Source: Candidatus Saccharimonadales bacterium (GTDB lineage: Bacteria; Patescibacteriota; Saccharimonadia; Saccharimonadales; Saccharimonadaceae). From it: 14,007 nucleotides of DNA. Below, one piece after another: positions 5,763 to 13,912 of the stretch. Both the position numbers and the translations under genes were made by a program. The DNA is taken from the NCBI GenBank assembly GCA_030145955.1, contig JASLCR010000080.1:1-14007 (forward strand), given 5' to 3'. Every line of letters starts with the position of its first letter. Position 1 is the first letter of the stretch. The notes under the pieces are model-generated. The model ran no database searches. It was not told the origin of the DNA and was given only the letters and a program-made list of their open reading frames with translations.

Positions 5763-6359
5763 ATGGCGCAGAAGAAAACACAAACAACTCGGCTTGCAAA
5801 TACTTTCGGTGGTCTAGGATATATTTCACTCTGTTTTCAATGGCTATGGGCAGGTGCTGCACTCCTACCTTTACTGCTCGAGAACGATTCAGTGCGCAGT
5901 TTTCTTATACCTGAACCGACTCAAACCATAGCGCCGCCGCAGCCGCTTGAAAGTGCACTTTCCCCGCTACTCCTTCTACTTGCCATTATCGTCACGATAG
6001 TCGTAGTGCTTATCTCTGCTGTTATTCTTATTCGCCTACCCGTTGCTATTGCAAAGACCGGTAAGAAAACGGTGCAGTCAACAGCAACTGCCATCGTACC
6101 GATAGTCACCCACCATCAAAAAATTCCTGTCAAAAAGCAGCGTATTTTGACGGCTCGAATTATTAAGTACATCAAATTTGTGCTGTGCATTACCCCCATT
6201 ATCCTGCTGTTTATCTTTACTCGCGTTGCAACTGGCCAAATTAGCAATGAGCTCCTCATATTTATAGAAGCGATCCTCACTATTGGATCGCTTCTATGGT
6301 TTAGCGCTCAGTATCTTACCGCACGTTGGCGGAAGATCGCCCCAGAAAATCTTTTCTAG
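5763..6359 (+). CDS. Four-helix membrane protein of unknown function, 198 aa
   Basis: Hydrophobic segments at about residues 18-38, 68-95, 135-153 and 161-180 suggest four transmembrane helices. A Pro-rich extracytoplasmic loop (PEPTQTIAPPQP) lies between the first two, and a basic loop with HHQKIPVKKQR after the second. There are no catalytic or binding motifs that I recognise. The start is fixed by a strong promoter whose transcript would begin at the ATG; there is no ribosome binding site. The TAG stop abuts the stop of the convergent rny gene with no gap (6359/6360). A perfect 13-bp inverted repeat lies within the last 100 nt. It is likely a lineage-specific protein. Confidence 0.78.
   Translation: MAQKKTQTTRLANTFGGLGYISLCFQWLWAGAALLPLLLENDSVRSFLIPEPTQTIAPPQPLESALSPLLLLLAIIVTIVVVLISAVILIRLPVAIAKTGKKTVQSTATAIVPIVTHHQKIPVKKQRILTARIIKYIKFVLCITPIILLFIFTRVATGQISNELLIFIEAILTIGSLLWFSAQYLTARWRKIAPENLF
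6264..6297 (+). repeat. Perfect 13-bp inverted repeat inside the 3' end of the membrane-protein gene
   Basis: ATAGAAGCGATCC (6264-6276) and its exact reverse complement (6285-6297) flank an 8-nt loop. It lies 62 nt before the convergent stop codons. No T run follows on either strand, so it is not a standard terminator, but it could stop or protect transcripts of the two converging genes. Confidence 0.7.
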
Positions 6360-7850
6360 CTATTTCGCAAATTCAATTGCTCGGGTTTCGCGGATCACGT
6401 TCACCTTGATCGTACCAGGATACTGCATGGTACTTTCGATTTTGTTGGCGATGTCACGTGCCAGCTTAATACCGGAAAGGTCGTCAATCTTCTCTGGACG
6501 TACAATCACACGTACTTCACGACCGGCAGAAATTGCATACGATTTTTCGATACCGTCAAAGCTGTTTGCCACATTTTCTAATTCACGCATACGTTCTGCA
6601 AAGTTTTCCGCAGAAATATTACGTGCACCCGGACGAGCCGCAGATGCTGCATCGACCACACGTACCACAAGCGCTTCTGGCGTTGTCGCTTCGATGTCAT
6701 CGTGATGCGCTTCGATAGCATGAACAATATCTTCTTTCATGCCATACTTTTTCGCAAGCTCGGCACCAATATGGTGGTGTTTGCCTTCGATCTTGTGTGT
6801 TACCGCCTTGCCAACATCATGAAGCAATGTCGCGATTTTCACGGTGCGCACATTTGCTCCGATTTCCTCAGCAATCATACCAGCGATGTGCGCCATTTCA
6901 GTCGAATGCATCAGAACATTCTGGCCATACGAAGTACGGAACTTCAGCTCACCAAGTAGTTCAAGCATTTCCTTTGGAATACCAACTACACCAACTTCGC
7001 GTGCCGCATCTTCACCCGCCTGTTTTACTTCTTTTTCGATCTGCTTCTGGGCTTTTGCCACCACTTCTTCGATACGACCCGGATGGATACGTCCGTCTTT
7101 CATGAGCATCTCAAGAGTCAGACGCGCAACTTGACGACGCACAGGGTCAAAGCTACTCATCACTATCATACCTGGGGTGTCATCGACAAGAATATCAACA
7201 CCTGTTGCACGCTGGAGTGCCTGAATATTGCGACCCTCTTTACCAATAATACGGCCCTTCATTTCATCATCCGTAAGCTTCAAAGCAGTCACTGTACGCT
7301 CGGCAGTCACTTCGCTACTCATACGCTCCATAGCCGATACGAGAATTGTTGCAGCGCGCTCTTCGGCGTCTTGCATGGCATCTTTTTGTAGTTTATCGAC
7401 AAGACCAACGAGATCATGTTTAATGTCACGCTCGGTCATTTGCAGTAGCTTGTCGGCTGCATCTTTCTTTTTCAAGCCGGCAATCTTTTCAAGCTTTTCC
7501 TGCTGTTTCTTGCGGATATCACGAATTTCATCTTTGAGTTCCTCGACTTCATCTTCTGCCTTGCGAAGTTTTTCGGCACGTTTATCGAGTTCGTCAAGCT
7601 TTTTATCAAGGGCACTTTCACGGTCAGCCAGGCGGTCTTCAACTTTCTTCAGCTCACGGCGACGCTCTTTCTCAAACTGTACCGCTTCGTCTTTTGCCTT
7701 CAAGATAATATCACTCGCCTTTTGCTCGGCTCGGGCAAGATCTTTCTCAACCTTTACTTTGGCACTGTTTTTCTGCTGGCTGTCGTAGGCATATTTTCCG
7801 CCCACACCAAACAATACTCCGGCAATAGCGGCGATAATTCCCTCTATCAT
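6360..7850 (-). CDS. rny: Ribonuclease Y
   Basis: A membrane-anchored endoribonuclease that starts mRNA decay. In the 496-aa form, the N-terminal helix is at about residues 3-20 (IEGIIAAIAGVLFGVGG), then a long charged coiled coil (about 25-165), a KH RNA-binding domain with IIGKEGRN at 201-208, and the HD hydrolase domain with H315, the HD pair H344-D345 in LLHDVGK, and EAHHDD near 380-385. The family's size, about 500-520 aa, fits. An ATG at 7925 is in frame, but the ATG at 7850 is chosen: it has AAGGA 6-7 nt upstream and puts the helix at the very N-terminus, as in known RNase Y. The 160 nt back to tsaB contain a possible -10, TACAAT (7968-7973 on the minus strand), and a small AGTC/GACT hairpin. 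The stop codon touches the convergent gene. Confidence 0.95.
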   Translation of the reverse strand: MIEGIIAAIAGVLFGVGGKYAYDSQQKNSAKVKVEKDLARAEQKASDIILKAKDEAVQFEKERRRELKKVEDRLADRESALDKKLDELDKRAEKLRKAEDEVEELKDEIRDIRKKQQEKLEKIAGLKKKDAADKLLQMTERDIKHDLVGLVDKLQKDAMQDAEERAATILVSAMERMSSEVTAERTVTALKLTDDEMKGRIIGKEGRNIQALQRATGVDILVDDTPGMIVMSSFDPVRRQVARLTLEMLMKDGRIHPGRIEEVVAKAQKQIEKEVKQAGEDAAREVGVVGIPKEMLELLGELKFRTSYGQNVLMHSTEMAHIAGMIAEEIGANVRTVKIATLLHDVGKAVTHKIEGKHHHIGAELAKKYGMKEDIVHAIEAHHDDIEATTPEALVVRVVDAASAARPGARNISAENFAERMRELENVANSFDGIEKSYAISAGREVRVIVRPEKIDDLSGIKLARDIANKIESTMQYPGTIKVNVIRETRAIEFAK

Positions 7851-8010
7851 ATAGTTCCTTTCCCCTACCGCCCCACCAAGTGTTCGTCTTGGCGATGAAT
7901 AATCAAAGCGATACGGTTCGTTCAAAATTTAGTAATGTCATCAGTCGGTAAAGTACAGACTACTTTTATTGTAGCGCGTTTCAGTGGCCTGCGGAAGGTG
8001 TATTAGTGAC

Positions 8011-8397
8011 TTATTTTCGAGGTTTTGTGATGTTTGCTGATTGGCCGTATTCTGGCACAACAATTTGGTCATTTTCGCTGCGACTAAGCCGCTCAAGAGC
8101 AACATCCTGCCACGCATCGCCCATTTCACCAACAATTGGAATCTGCCGGTCGCTTGCAATTGCATTGAGCACACTCAGTCCAATCCGAAGGCCAGTAAAG
8201 CTTCCCGGGCCTTTCATTGCACCAATACCCTCAATTGTAGCCAAAGACTCACCCTGCTCGCCCAACTTCGCTTCAAGAAATGCAAGTAGACCATCAGAGA
8301 GCTGGCGATCAGCCTGCCATACATATTCCGTGCGCAAACCCTCTTTTACCAGAGTTAGGCGGCAGTCAGGCGTAGATGTATCGAGTAATACAATCAT
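8011..8397 (-). CDS. tsaB: TsaB, short form (t6A37 tRNA modification)
   Basis: TsaB partners TsaD and TsaE to make threonylcarbamoyladenosine at position 37 of ANN-decoding tRNAs. The N-terminal lobe of the ASKHA fold is clear: MIVLLDTSTP at 1-10 and the hallmark KGPGSFTGLRIGLSV at 62-76. At 128 aa it is much shorter than the roughly 230 aa of E. coli TsaB and lacks most of the C-terminal lobe. The gene ends in a normal stop with no sign of a frameshift, so this may be a naturally reduced form. Its ATG overlaps the tsaE stop by 4 nt (ATGA), so the two are translationally coupled. tsaD is not in the window. Confidence 0.9.
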   Translation of the reverse strand: MIVLLDTSTPDCRLTLVKEGLRTEYVWQADRQLSDGLLAFLEAKLGEQGESLATIEGIGAMKGPGSFTGLRIGLSVLNAIASDRQIPIVGEMGDAWQDVALERLSRSENDQIVVPEYGQSANITKPRK

Positions 8398-8864
8398 GCA
8401 ATCTCCCGTGCAAGTGCTTCACTTTGCTTGCCACTACTAGCAAGTGTCATCTCTCGTGTATCCTCATTGGTTGGTGCTATCGTCACCGTCATTCGATCGG
8501 CGGGAAGTACGTCAGCCACGATATCACCCCATTCAATCACCACCACTGCATTTTCATCATTCACTGCTTCAGCGAGTTCGTCACTCATCAGCCCAGCCTC
8601 GTTAAGCCGATAAAAGTCATAGTGAACTAAGCGCAAACCATCACGTCCATCGTACATGTTCTTGATCGTAAAGGTCGGGCTATGAATTTCATCAGCAATA
8701 TCCATGCCGCGAGCAATTGCACGTGTGAGTGTGGTTTTACCCGCACCAACATCGCCAATAAGTTCAATCACTTGCCCACCATGTACAGACTTGCCGATTC
8801 GTTCGCCAAGCATGCGTAGTTTATTCTCGTTCACATTTTTTTTCACTGTTTCCCAGTATAGCAA
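8394..8864 (-). CDS. tsaE: TsaE, t6A biosynthesis ATPase
   Basis: The ATPase that drives turnover of the TsaBD complex. It shows Walker A GDVGAGKTT (37-45), SPTF (62-65), the HYDFYR motif (81-86) and the Walker-B-like VVIEWGD (108-114), all typical of TsaE. The length, about 156 aa, is normal. The start is uncertain: TTG at 8864 gives the longest form; GTG at 8846 has GGGAA 4-8 nt upstream; GTG at 8834 and ATG at 8813 are also in frame. It leads the tsaE-tsaB pair and is divergent from the membrane-protein gene at 8921. Confidence 0.93.
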   Translation of the reverse strand: MLYWETVKKNVNENKLRMLGERIGKSVHGGQVIELIGDVGAGKTTLTRAIARGMDIADEIHSPTFTIKNMYDGRDGLRLVHYDFYRLNEAGLMSDELAEAVNDENAVVVIEWGDIVADVLPADRMTVTIAPTNEDTREMTLASSGKQSEALAREIA

Positions 8865-8869
8865 TCGTC

Positions 8870-8898
8870 TTGGACTATCACCATAGATGAACTATACT
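8870..8898. promoter_or_regulatory. Compact divergent promoter between tsaE and the membrane-protein gene
   Basis: On the plus strand TTGGAC (8870-8875), 17 nt and TATACT (8893-8898) form a sigma-70-like promoter for the gene at 8921. On the minus strand TATAGT (8891-8896) overlaps the same -10 box and would start transcription near 8884 for tsaE. The core ACTATACT is close to symmetrical. Confidence 0.5.
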
Positions 8899-8920
8899 TA
8901 TGATAAAGAAGGAGAGTATC

Positions 8921-9697
8921 ATGGAAACAGTAGAACATACCAAGCCAGAAGAGACAGTAGCCCCACCAAGCAACTGGACAAAAGACATGCCAGTCAAAAA
9001 GTACATTATGTACGTACTCATTGGTGGCCTCGTCTTATCCGCCCTTATATCAATCGTGGCTGTACTTATCGGCGAATTTAATGATACGGTTGGGCGTGCA
9101 TTCGGTACGACACTCACTATCATGGTTCATTCGCTGCTTGGACTTCTCTTCCTGTCAGTGAAACGCTCTCGTACTTTAAGTGGCGCAATTCTCATTAACA
9201 CCACATTCACGCTACTCGTCGCCAGCATGATGACCTCGATCCTTGGTATCTGGAATATCGTTCCAGGCAGGGTTGTTGGTGACCTTTACAGCACCTACTT
9301 CTTGACTATTATCGCCGCATTAATCATCTCGGGCCTTGTGGCAGCACATATTAAAGATAAAGTCGTTGGCGGTCTAGCATGGGCGGCGTCCGGCACAGTG
9401 GCCATTGCATTCACCTCGCTGCTACCGTGGATTTTTATCGAATTCCCTTCATCGCTCCCAGAGCTCTACTTCCGTATCGTTGCCGCGCTCTTTATTCTTG
9501 CAGCAACCATCACTATTCTTACTATCATCTTCGACCGTCTTTTCGTTATCAAGCATCCCGAACTTAAGGCGCCAGCCAACCCGCATGCAATGCCACTCTG
9601 GGTAAAGATTCTGCTTGGATTCTTGATATTCCTTTTTGGCGGCTGGTGGATTGTCGCACTGCTATTTGGCGTACTTGGCGCTATCTTCGGCAGCTAA
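8921..9697 (+). CDS. Seven-helix membrane protein of unknown function, 258 aa
   Basis: A hydrophilic, Glu/Pro-rich N-terminus of about 25 residues is followed by about seven transmembrane segments: near 29-51, 64-82, 87-112, 123-143, 148-170, 182-208 and 228-254. The last contains a Gly/Trp-rich FLFGGWWIVALLFG. I recognise no enzymatic or transport motif. An in-frame ATG at 8900 exists, but the ATG at 8921 has AAGGAG 7-8 nt upstream and lies downstream of the predicted transcription start near 8905, so it is preferred. The gene stands alone between a divergent promoter and a strong terminator. It is probably lineage-specific. Confidence 0.82.
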   Translation: METVEHTKPEETVAPPSNWTKDMPVKKYIMYVLIGGLVLSALISIVAVLIGEFNDTVGRAFGTTLTIMVHSLLGLLFLSVKRSRTLSGAILINTTFTLLVASMMTSILGIWNIVPGRVVGDLYSTYFLTIIAALIISGLVAAHIKDKVVGGLAWAASGTVAIAFTSLLPWIFIEFPSSLPELYFRIVAALFILAATITILTIIFDRLFVIKHPELKAPANPHAMPLWVKILLGFLIFLFGGWWIVALLFGVLGAIFGS

Positions 9698-9716
9698 ATA
9701 TCGTTACCCCGTAAGG

Positions 9717-9746
9717 CTAGCTCCAGCTTGGGGCTAGTTTACTTTT
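9717..9746 (+). terminator. Rho-independent terminator
   Basis: CTAGCTCCA (9717-9725) pairs over nine bases, one of them T-G, with TGGGGCTAG (9729-9737) around a three-base loop, then TTTACTTTT. It lies 20 nt after the membrane-protein stop codon. Confidence 0.8.
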
Positions 9747-9777
9747 CAAACACTAGCGGAATAGCCATAATTTGCGG

Positions 9778-9783
9778 TATAGT
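9778..9783 (+). promoter_or_regulatory. -10 box for the type IV pilus genes
   Basis: TATAGT lies 14 nt before the pilB ATG, which implies a leader of only about 8 nt. No clear -35 box. Confidence 0.4.
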
Positions 9784-9797
9784 AGAGCGTAAGCACT

Positions 9798-11573
9798 ATG
9801 CGTATTGCAGATATCACCATGGAGAAGCTTCTTGTCGATAGCGGTAAGCTAGCCGCTACTCAAATTGAGGAGCTAAAAACACAGGCCGCCAAGTCAAGAC
9901 GGCCGCTTCAAGATCTTGCCGTACAAAGAGAGTTAATTAATGAAGTAGACCTAACCAAGCTCTACGCAGCCTACACCGGTATTCCTTTTATCGAGATCAA
10001 CCCCGACGACATACCGTCAAAAGTACTTGAGAAAATCCCAGAGCGCATCGCCAGGCAGTACAATGCAGTCCTCTTCAAACTTGATGATGACGGCACAGCG
10101 CATCTTGCCATGGACGACCCCGATGATGTACAGGCACTTAACTTTCTTCAAAAACAAATCGGTGATAATTTTAAGCTTTATATCGCCACTCATCAAAATA
10201 TCCTATCGTGTCTTGAGAACTATAACGGAGATGTCAGTGAAAAACTTGACGATGTCATTGACGTACAGCGGGAAGATAGCTCAGCCGAAAATGTCGATGA
10301 GGCAGATATTGCCGAAGATTCACCGATCGCAAAAACTATTAACCTGCTGCTTGAATACGCTATCCGCTCAAGCGCAAGTGATATCCATATTGAACCGCGT
10401 GAAGATTTCGTCCAGATTCGCTATCGTATCGATGGTGTCTTGCGCGAAGTAAACCGCCTACCCAAGAATGTACTTAATGCACTCATTAGCCGCATTAAGA
10501 TCTTATCGAATCTAAAAATCGACGAACGACGCGTGCCTCAAGACGGCCGTTTTAAGATTAAACTCGCTGGGCGTCAGTACGCATTCCGTGTCTCGACTCT
10601 GCCAATCGCTGACGGCGAGAAGATCGTTATGCGTATTCTTAACGAGTCAAACCAAGCTGTCACCCTGCAGGATTTGGGCTACTGGGGTAAGTCTCTTACT
10701 ACTATTAATGACGCACTTACTGAGGCGAACGGTATGGTACTCGTGACCGGCCCAACAGGATCCGGTAAATCCACTAGTCTATTTTCAATCCTCACTACCC
10801 TTAATACACCAGATGTCAATATTTCAACAATTGAGGACCCGGTGGAGTATAAGATACCAGGAGTCAATCAGGTGCAGACCAATCCGAAGGCCGGTATGAC
10901 CTTTGCCTCCGGCCTTCGCGCACTCCTCCGTCAAGATCCAAATATTATCATGGTTGGAGAGATTCGTGACGGTGAAACTGCAAATCTGGGTGTACAGGCT
11001 GCTCTTACTGGGCACCTGGTGTTTTCAACACTACACACCAACGATGCCGCAACTTGTCTTCCACGTCTGCTTGATATGGGTATCGAGCCGTTCCTTATCG
11101 CAAGCACCGTGCGAGCCGTCGTTGGCCAGCGACTTGTTCGTCGGCTCTGCATGACCTGTCGTGAAAGCTACACTGTAGATAAGGCTGAAATGGATGCGCT
11201 ACGCGAAACATTCTCGCTGAGTGACGCAGACATACAAACACTCCACACACTTGAGGAACAGGCAAAAAACGAGAAAGTAGGTGGTGATACGCCAATAGCA
11301 ATCACCAATAATACCATTACAACTCTCTGGAAAGCACACCCAGATGGATGTGATGACTGTCATAATACCGGTTTTCGTGGCCGTATTGGTATTTATGAGG
11401 TGCTCGGCAATTCTCTTGCGGTACAGAAGCTCATTGTTGCCAACGCAACAAGCAACGACATTAAAACACAGGCTATTACTGATGGCATGGTGGTAATGCA
11501 AGTTGATGGAATTATCAAGGCGCTCCGCGGCCTCACAACCGTCGAGGAAGTCCTTAGGGCAACAAAGGAATAA
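9798..11573 (+). CDS. pilB: PilB, type IV pilus extension ATPase
   Basis: The cytoplasmic hexameric motor that powers pilin polymerisation through PilC. It is 591 aa, complete. An N-terminal MshEN-type domain (about 1-145) is followed by an acidic linker and the GspE/PilB ATPase: Walker A GPTGSGKST at 318-326, Asp box STIEDPVEY at 343-351, Walker B IIMVGEIRD at 383-391 and His box STLHTNDA at 410-417. The four zinc-binding cysteines are C451, C454, C518 and C521; the 63 residues between the pairs include a less conserved insert. These cysteines, and the first gene position before pilC, favour PilB over the retraction ATPase PilT. The ATG at 9798 has no strong ribosome binding site; ATG codon 8 is a weaker alternative. 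The stop is 3 nt before pilC. Confidence 0.95.
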   Translation: MRIADITMEKLLVDSGKLAATQIEELKTQAAKSRRPLQDLAVQRELINEVDLTKLYAAYTGIPFIEINPDDIPSKVLEKIPERIARQYNAVLFKLDDDGTAHLAMDDPDDVQALNFLQKQIGDNFKLYIATHQNILSCLENYNGDVSEKLDDVIDVQREDSSAENVDEADIAEDSPIAKTINLLLEYAIRSSASDIHIEPREDFVQIRYRIDGVLREVNRLPKNVLNALISRIKILSNLKIDERRVPQDGRFKIKLAGRQYAFRVSTLPIADGEKIVMRILNESNQAVTLQDLGYWGKSLTTINDALTEANGMVLVTGPTGSGKSTSLFSILTTLNTPDVNISTIEDPVEYKIPGVNQVQTNPKAGMTFASGLRALLRQDPNIIMVGEIRDGETANLGVQAALTGHLVFSTLHTNDAATCLPRLLDMGIEPFLIASTVRAVVGQRLVRRLCMTCRESYTVDKAEMDALRETFSLSDADIQTLHTLEEQAKNEKVGGDTPIAITNNTITTLWKAHPDGCDDCHNTGFRGRIGIYEVLGNSLAVQKLIVANATSNDIKTQAITDGMVVMQVDGIIKALRGLTTVEEVLRATKE

Positions 11574-11576
11574 CCT

Positions 11577-12791
11577 GTGACACTTTTTAGCTACCAAGCA
11601 ACCAATAAGGAAGGAAAGCACGTCTCTGGTCAAGTAGAGGCGACCGACAGAAGTGCTGCCCTGCAGCTACTCGTCGGTCAGCAACTGCGCGTATCCCTCA
11701 TCAGAGAAATCAAGAAGAAACAATCATTTGGTGGCTTTTTCGGCAATAAGGTAAAGTCTGATGATATTGTGATATTCACACGTGAGTTAAGCGCAATGGT
11801 AGGCGCAGGCGTACCGTTACTACGATCACTCAATTCATTGCAGCAGCATACCGAAAGCCAGGCACTCAAAAAAATCCTTGAAACTGTCTGTCATGAAGTT
11901 GAGTCGGGAGCCCCGCTTGCCGATGCTCTTGAAAAGCACCCTCAGACATTCAGTAATGTCTACGTCAATATGGTGCGTGCGGGCGAGGCAGCAGGTATCC
12001 TTGACGATATCCTGAAGCGCCTTGCTATGCAGCAAGAAAAGAATGCCACGATGCGTAAAAAGATTAAAAGTGCTATGACTTATCCGATGGTACTCGTGGT
12101 CATTACGATTGGCGCCTTCTTTGGGTTAATGCTATTTGTGATTCCACAAATTGGAAAGATCATCAAGGATCTTGGCGGTGAGGATGCCCAGCTGCCGGCA
12201 CTCACTCAATTCATGCTCGGTGTCAGTGACATTATCGTACGCTTCTGGTGGATTGTTCTACCATTACTTGGACTCGGGATATTTATGCTGCTTCGCTATA
12301 TTCGCACACCAAAAGGGCGTTTACTATTCCATACATTTGTCCTCAAACTACCTGGCGTCAAAACGATTGTCATGAAAGTAGCTATTGCACGATTTTCACG
12401 AACTTTTTCGGCACTTATCGGTGCTGGCGTTGCCGTACTTGAAGCGCTTGATGTTACCGCGCGCGCCGTCGGTAATTCGCTATACGAAAAAGCGCTCCTC
12501 GACGCAGCTCAGCAGGTTAAGGAGGGTACGCCACTCTCAAGCATTATCGAGCAAAACAAGCTGTTTCCAGCCATCGTAGCTCAGATGCTGTCTGTAGGAG
12601 AAGAAACAGGACAAACAGATACGGTACTTGTAAAAGTAGCCGACTTTTACGAAGAAGAAGTCGATGTTGCCATCGATGGCCTCAGCTCAATCATCGAGCC
12701 AGTCATGATTGTCTTCATGGGTGGCATGGTTGGTTTGATTGCAGCGAGTGTTATGATGCCGATCGCCAACCTTTCCAACTCAATTAAGTAG
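11577..12791 (+). CDS. pilC: PilC, type IV pilus inner-membrane platform protein
   Basis: The membrane platform on which PilB acts; 404 aa, the usual length. It has two T2SSF repeats, about 65-190 and 268-392, each with the family signature (RAGEAAG at 135-141, SVGEETG at 339-345). Transmembrane helices lie at about 170-190, 224-241 and 373-393. It starts with GTG 3 nt after the pilB stop, with AAGGA (11565-11569) as the ribosome binding site inside the end of pilB, so the two are one operon. Confidence 0.95.
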   Translation: MTLFSYQATNKEGKHVSGQVEATDRSAALQLLVGQQLRVSLIREIKKKQSFGGFFGNKVKSDDIVIFTRELSAMVGAGVPLLRSLNSLQQHTESQALKKILETVCHEVESGAPLADALEKHPQTFSNVYVNMVRAGEAAGILDDILKRLAMQQEKNATMRKKIKSAMTYPMVLVVITIGAFFGLMLFVIPQIGKIIKDLGGEDAQLPALTQFMLGVSDIIVRFWWIVLPLLGLGIFMLLRYIRTPKGRLLFHTFVLKLPGVKTIVMKVAIARFSRTFSALIGAGVAVLEALDVTARAVGNSLYEKALLDAAQQVKEGTPLSSIIEQNKLFPAIVAQMLSVGEETGQTDTVLVKVADFYEEEVDVAIDGLSSIIEPVMIVFMGGMVGLIAASVMMPIANLSNSIK

Positions 12792-12824
12792 CCTGTTTTC
12801 CTTATAAAACTGCTTATGTTCGTG

Positions 12825-12830
12825 TATACT
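12825..12830 (+). promoter_or_regulatory. -10 box in front of pilM
   Basis: TATACT in the 68-nt gap between pilC and pilM, 29 nt before the GTG start. A weak -35 candidate, TTATAA, lies 17 nt upstream (12802-12807). It may give pilM-pilN a promoter of their own. Confidence 0.4.
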
Positions 12831-12859
12831 AGAGCAAAGAGAAGTGGGCAATATAATTC

Positions 12860-13912
12860 GTGGGAAAACTCTACTACCAAGATAAGCCAATTATCGGTCT
12901 CGACATAAGTCAGACTGGTATTAAAGTTATGGCCATTAATGCTAAAAAATGGCTTGTTACAGGGTACGGTACGATTGATCTTGATCCCGCAAAAGTGACT
13001 GCCTCCCTCGAAGGTGATGACGATTACCTGGAGACAAGCCTAAAGACGTTGCTCTCAAGAAACATTCTTGGCCATCTCCCAAGTAACCACACAGTACTAA
13101 GCGTCCCCACCGGCCGCACATTTACCCGTACATTCCAGGCCCCGCTTGAAGCGGAAAAGCATCTTAAAGATGCAATCAGTCTTGAAATCGACCAGTACAT
13201 CCCTCTTCCAGAGACATCGCTGTATGTTGATCAGGAGATCACTGAACGTGACAAAGAATCGATCACCATATCTATGAGTGCTGCTCCACGTAAACTTATC
13301 GACCGACTCACCTCTATTACCGATAATGCCGGGCTTGAAGTCTGCGCAGTCGAACCGAGTATTAGTGCGGTTGCTCGCGTACTCCGCAACACGGAGGAGG
13401 GGCATCTGCCTACAGTAATTGTTGATATTGGCCCAGCGAGTACGGATATCGCTGTCCTTGATGGCTCAATCAAGGTAACGGGCAGCGTTGCGATTGGCGG
13501 CAATACATTCACGCTTGATATTGCCAAAAAACTCAAGATTCCTCTCGAAAATGCCCACCAGCTCAAGGTGCTCAGTGGCTTAAATGCAGGTGCTCGTCAA
13601 CAGAAGCTCCGTGCAGCGCTCACCCCGAGTCTCGAGCGCATCCTCAATGAAACCCGCAAAGTCATGCGCTATTACACCGAACGCTTGGAAAACAGCAAGA
13701 AACTCGAGCAGGTGCTGATTGTCGGGGGCGGAAGCAACGTACCGGGAGTTGGTGATTATTTTACCAATGCTCTTGTTATGCCAGCCCGTGTTGCCAGTCC
13801 ATGGCAGCGTCTTAATTTTGGCGGCCTCGAAGAGCCCGCAAAGCAATTTCGGCCTCGCTACATCACTGTCGCCGGGCTCGCATCAGTTGATCCACAGGAG
13901 GTATGGCAATGA
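12860..13912 (+). CDS. pilM: PilM, actin-like type IV pilus assembly protein
   Basis: A cytoplasmic FtsA/actin-like ATPase that binds the N-terminal tail of PilN and links the motor to the alignment complex. It is 350 aa, normal for the family. Nucleotide-binding motifs are IGLDIS (12-17), VDIGPASTDIAVL (188-200) and LIVGGGSNVPGV (286-297), and EIDQYIP (109-115) is typical of PilM. The start is GTG at 12860; no clear ribosome binding site precedes it. Its TGA overlaps the pilN ATG by 4 nt. Confidence 0.93.
   Translation: MGKLYYQDKPIIGLDISQTGIKVMAINAKKWLVTGYGTIDLDPAKVTASLEGDDDYLETSLKTLLSRNILGHLPSNHTVLSVPTGRTFTRTFQAPLEAEKHLKDAISLEIDQYIPLPETSLYVDQEITERDKESITISMSAAPRKLIDRLTSITDNAGLEVCAVEPSISAVARVLRNTEEGHLPTVIVDIGPASTDIAVLDGSIKVTGSVAIGGNTFTLDIAKKLKIPLENAHQLKVLSGLNAGARQQKLRAALTPSLERILNETRKVMRYYTERLENSKKLEQVLIVGGGSNVPGVGDYFTNALVMPARVASPWQRLNFGGLEEPAKQFRPRYITVAGLASVDPQEVWQ
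13896..13902 (+). promoter_or_regulatory. Strong ribosome binding site for pilN
   Basis: AGGAGGT within the end of pilM, 6-7 nt before the pilN ATG at 13909. It fixes the pilN start. Confidence 0.7.

Noticed and set aside
7228..7788. A 186-residue Ser/Phe-rich plus-strand ORF
   Set aside because: It lies antisense to the coiled-coil region of rny; its low-complexity composition is what the reverse strand of Lys/Glu-rich codons gives.
7851..7925. A 25-residue N-terminal extension of RNase Y from the ATG at 7925
   Set aside because: It would put a polar stretch in front of the membrane anchor; the ATG at 7850 has a good ribosome binding site and matches the family's start.
11199..11633. A 144-residue minus-strand ORF across the pilB-pilC junction
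   Set aside because: It is antisense to two well-supported genes and has no protein-like family features.
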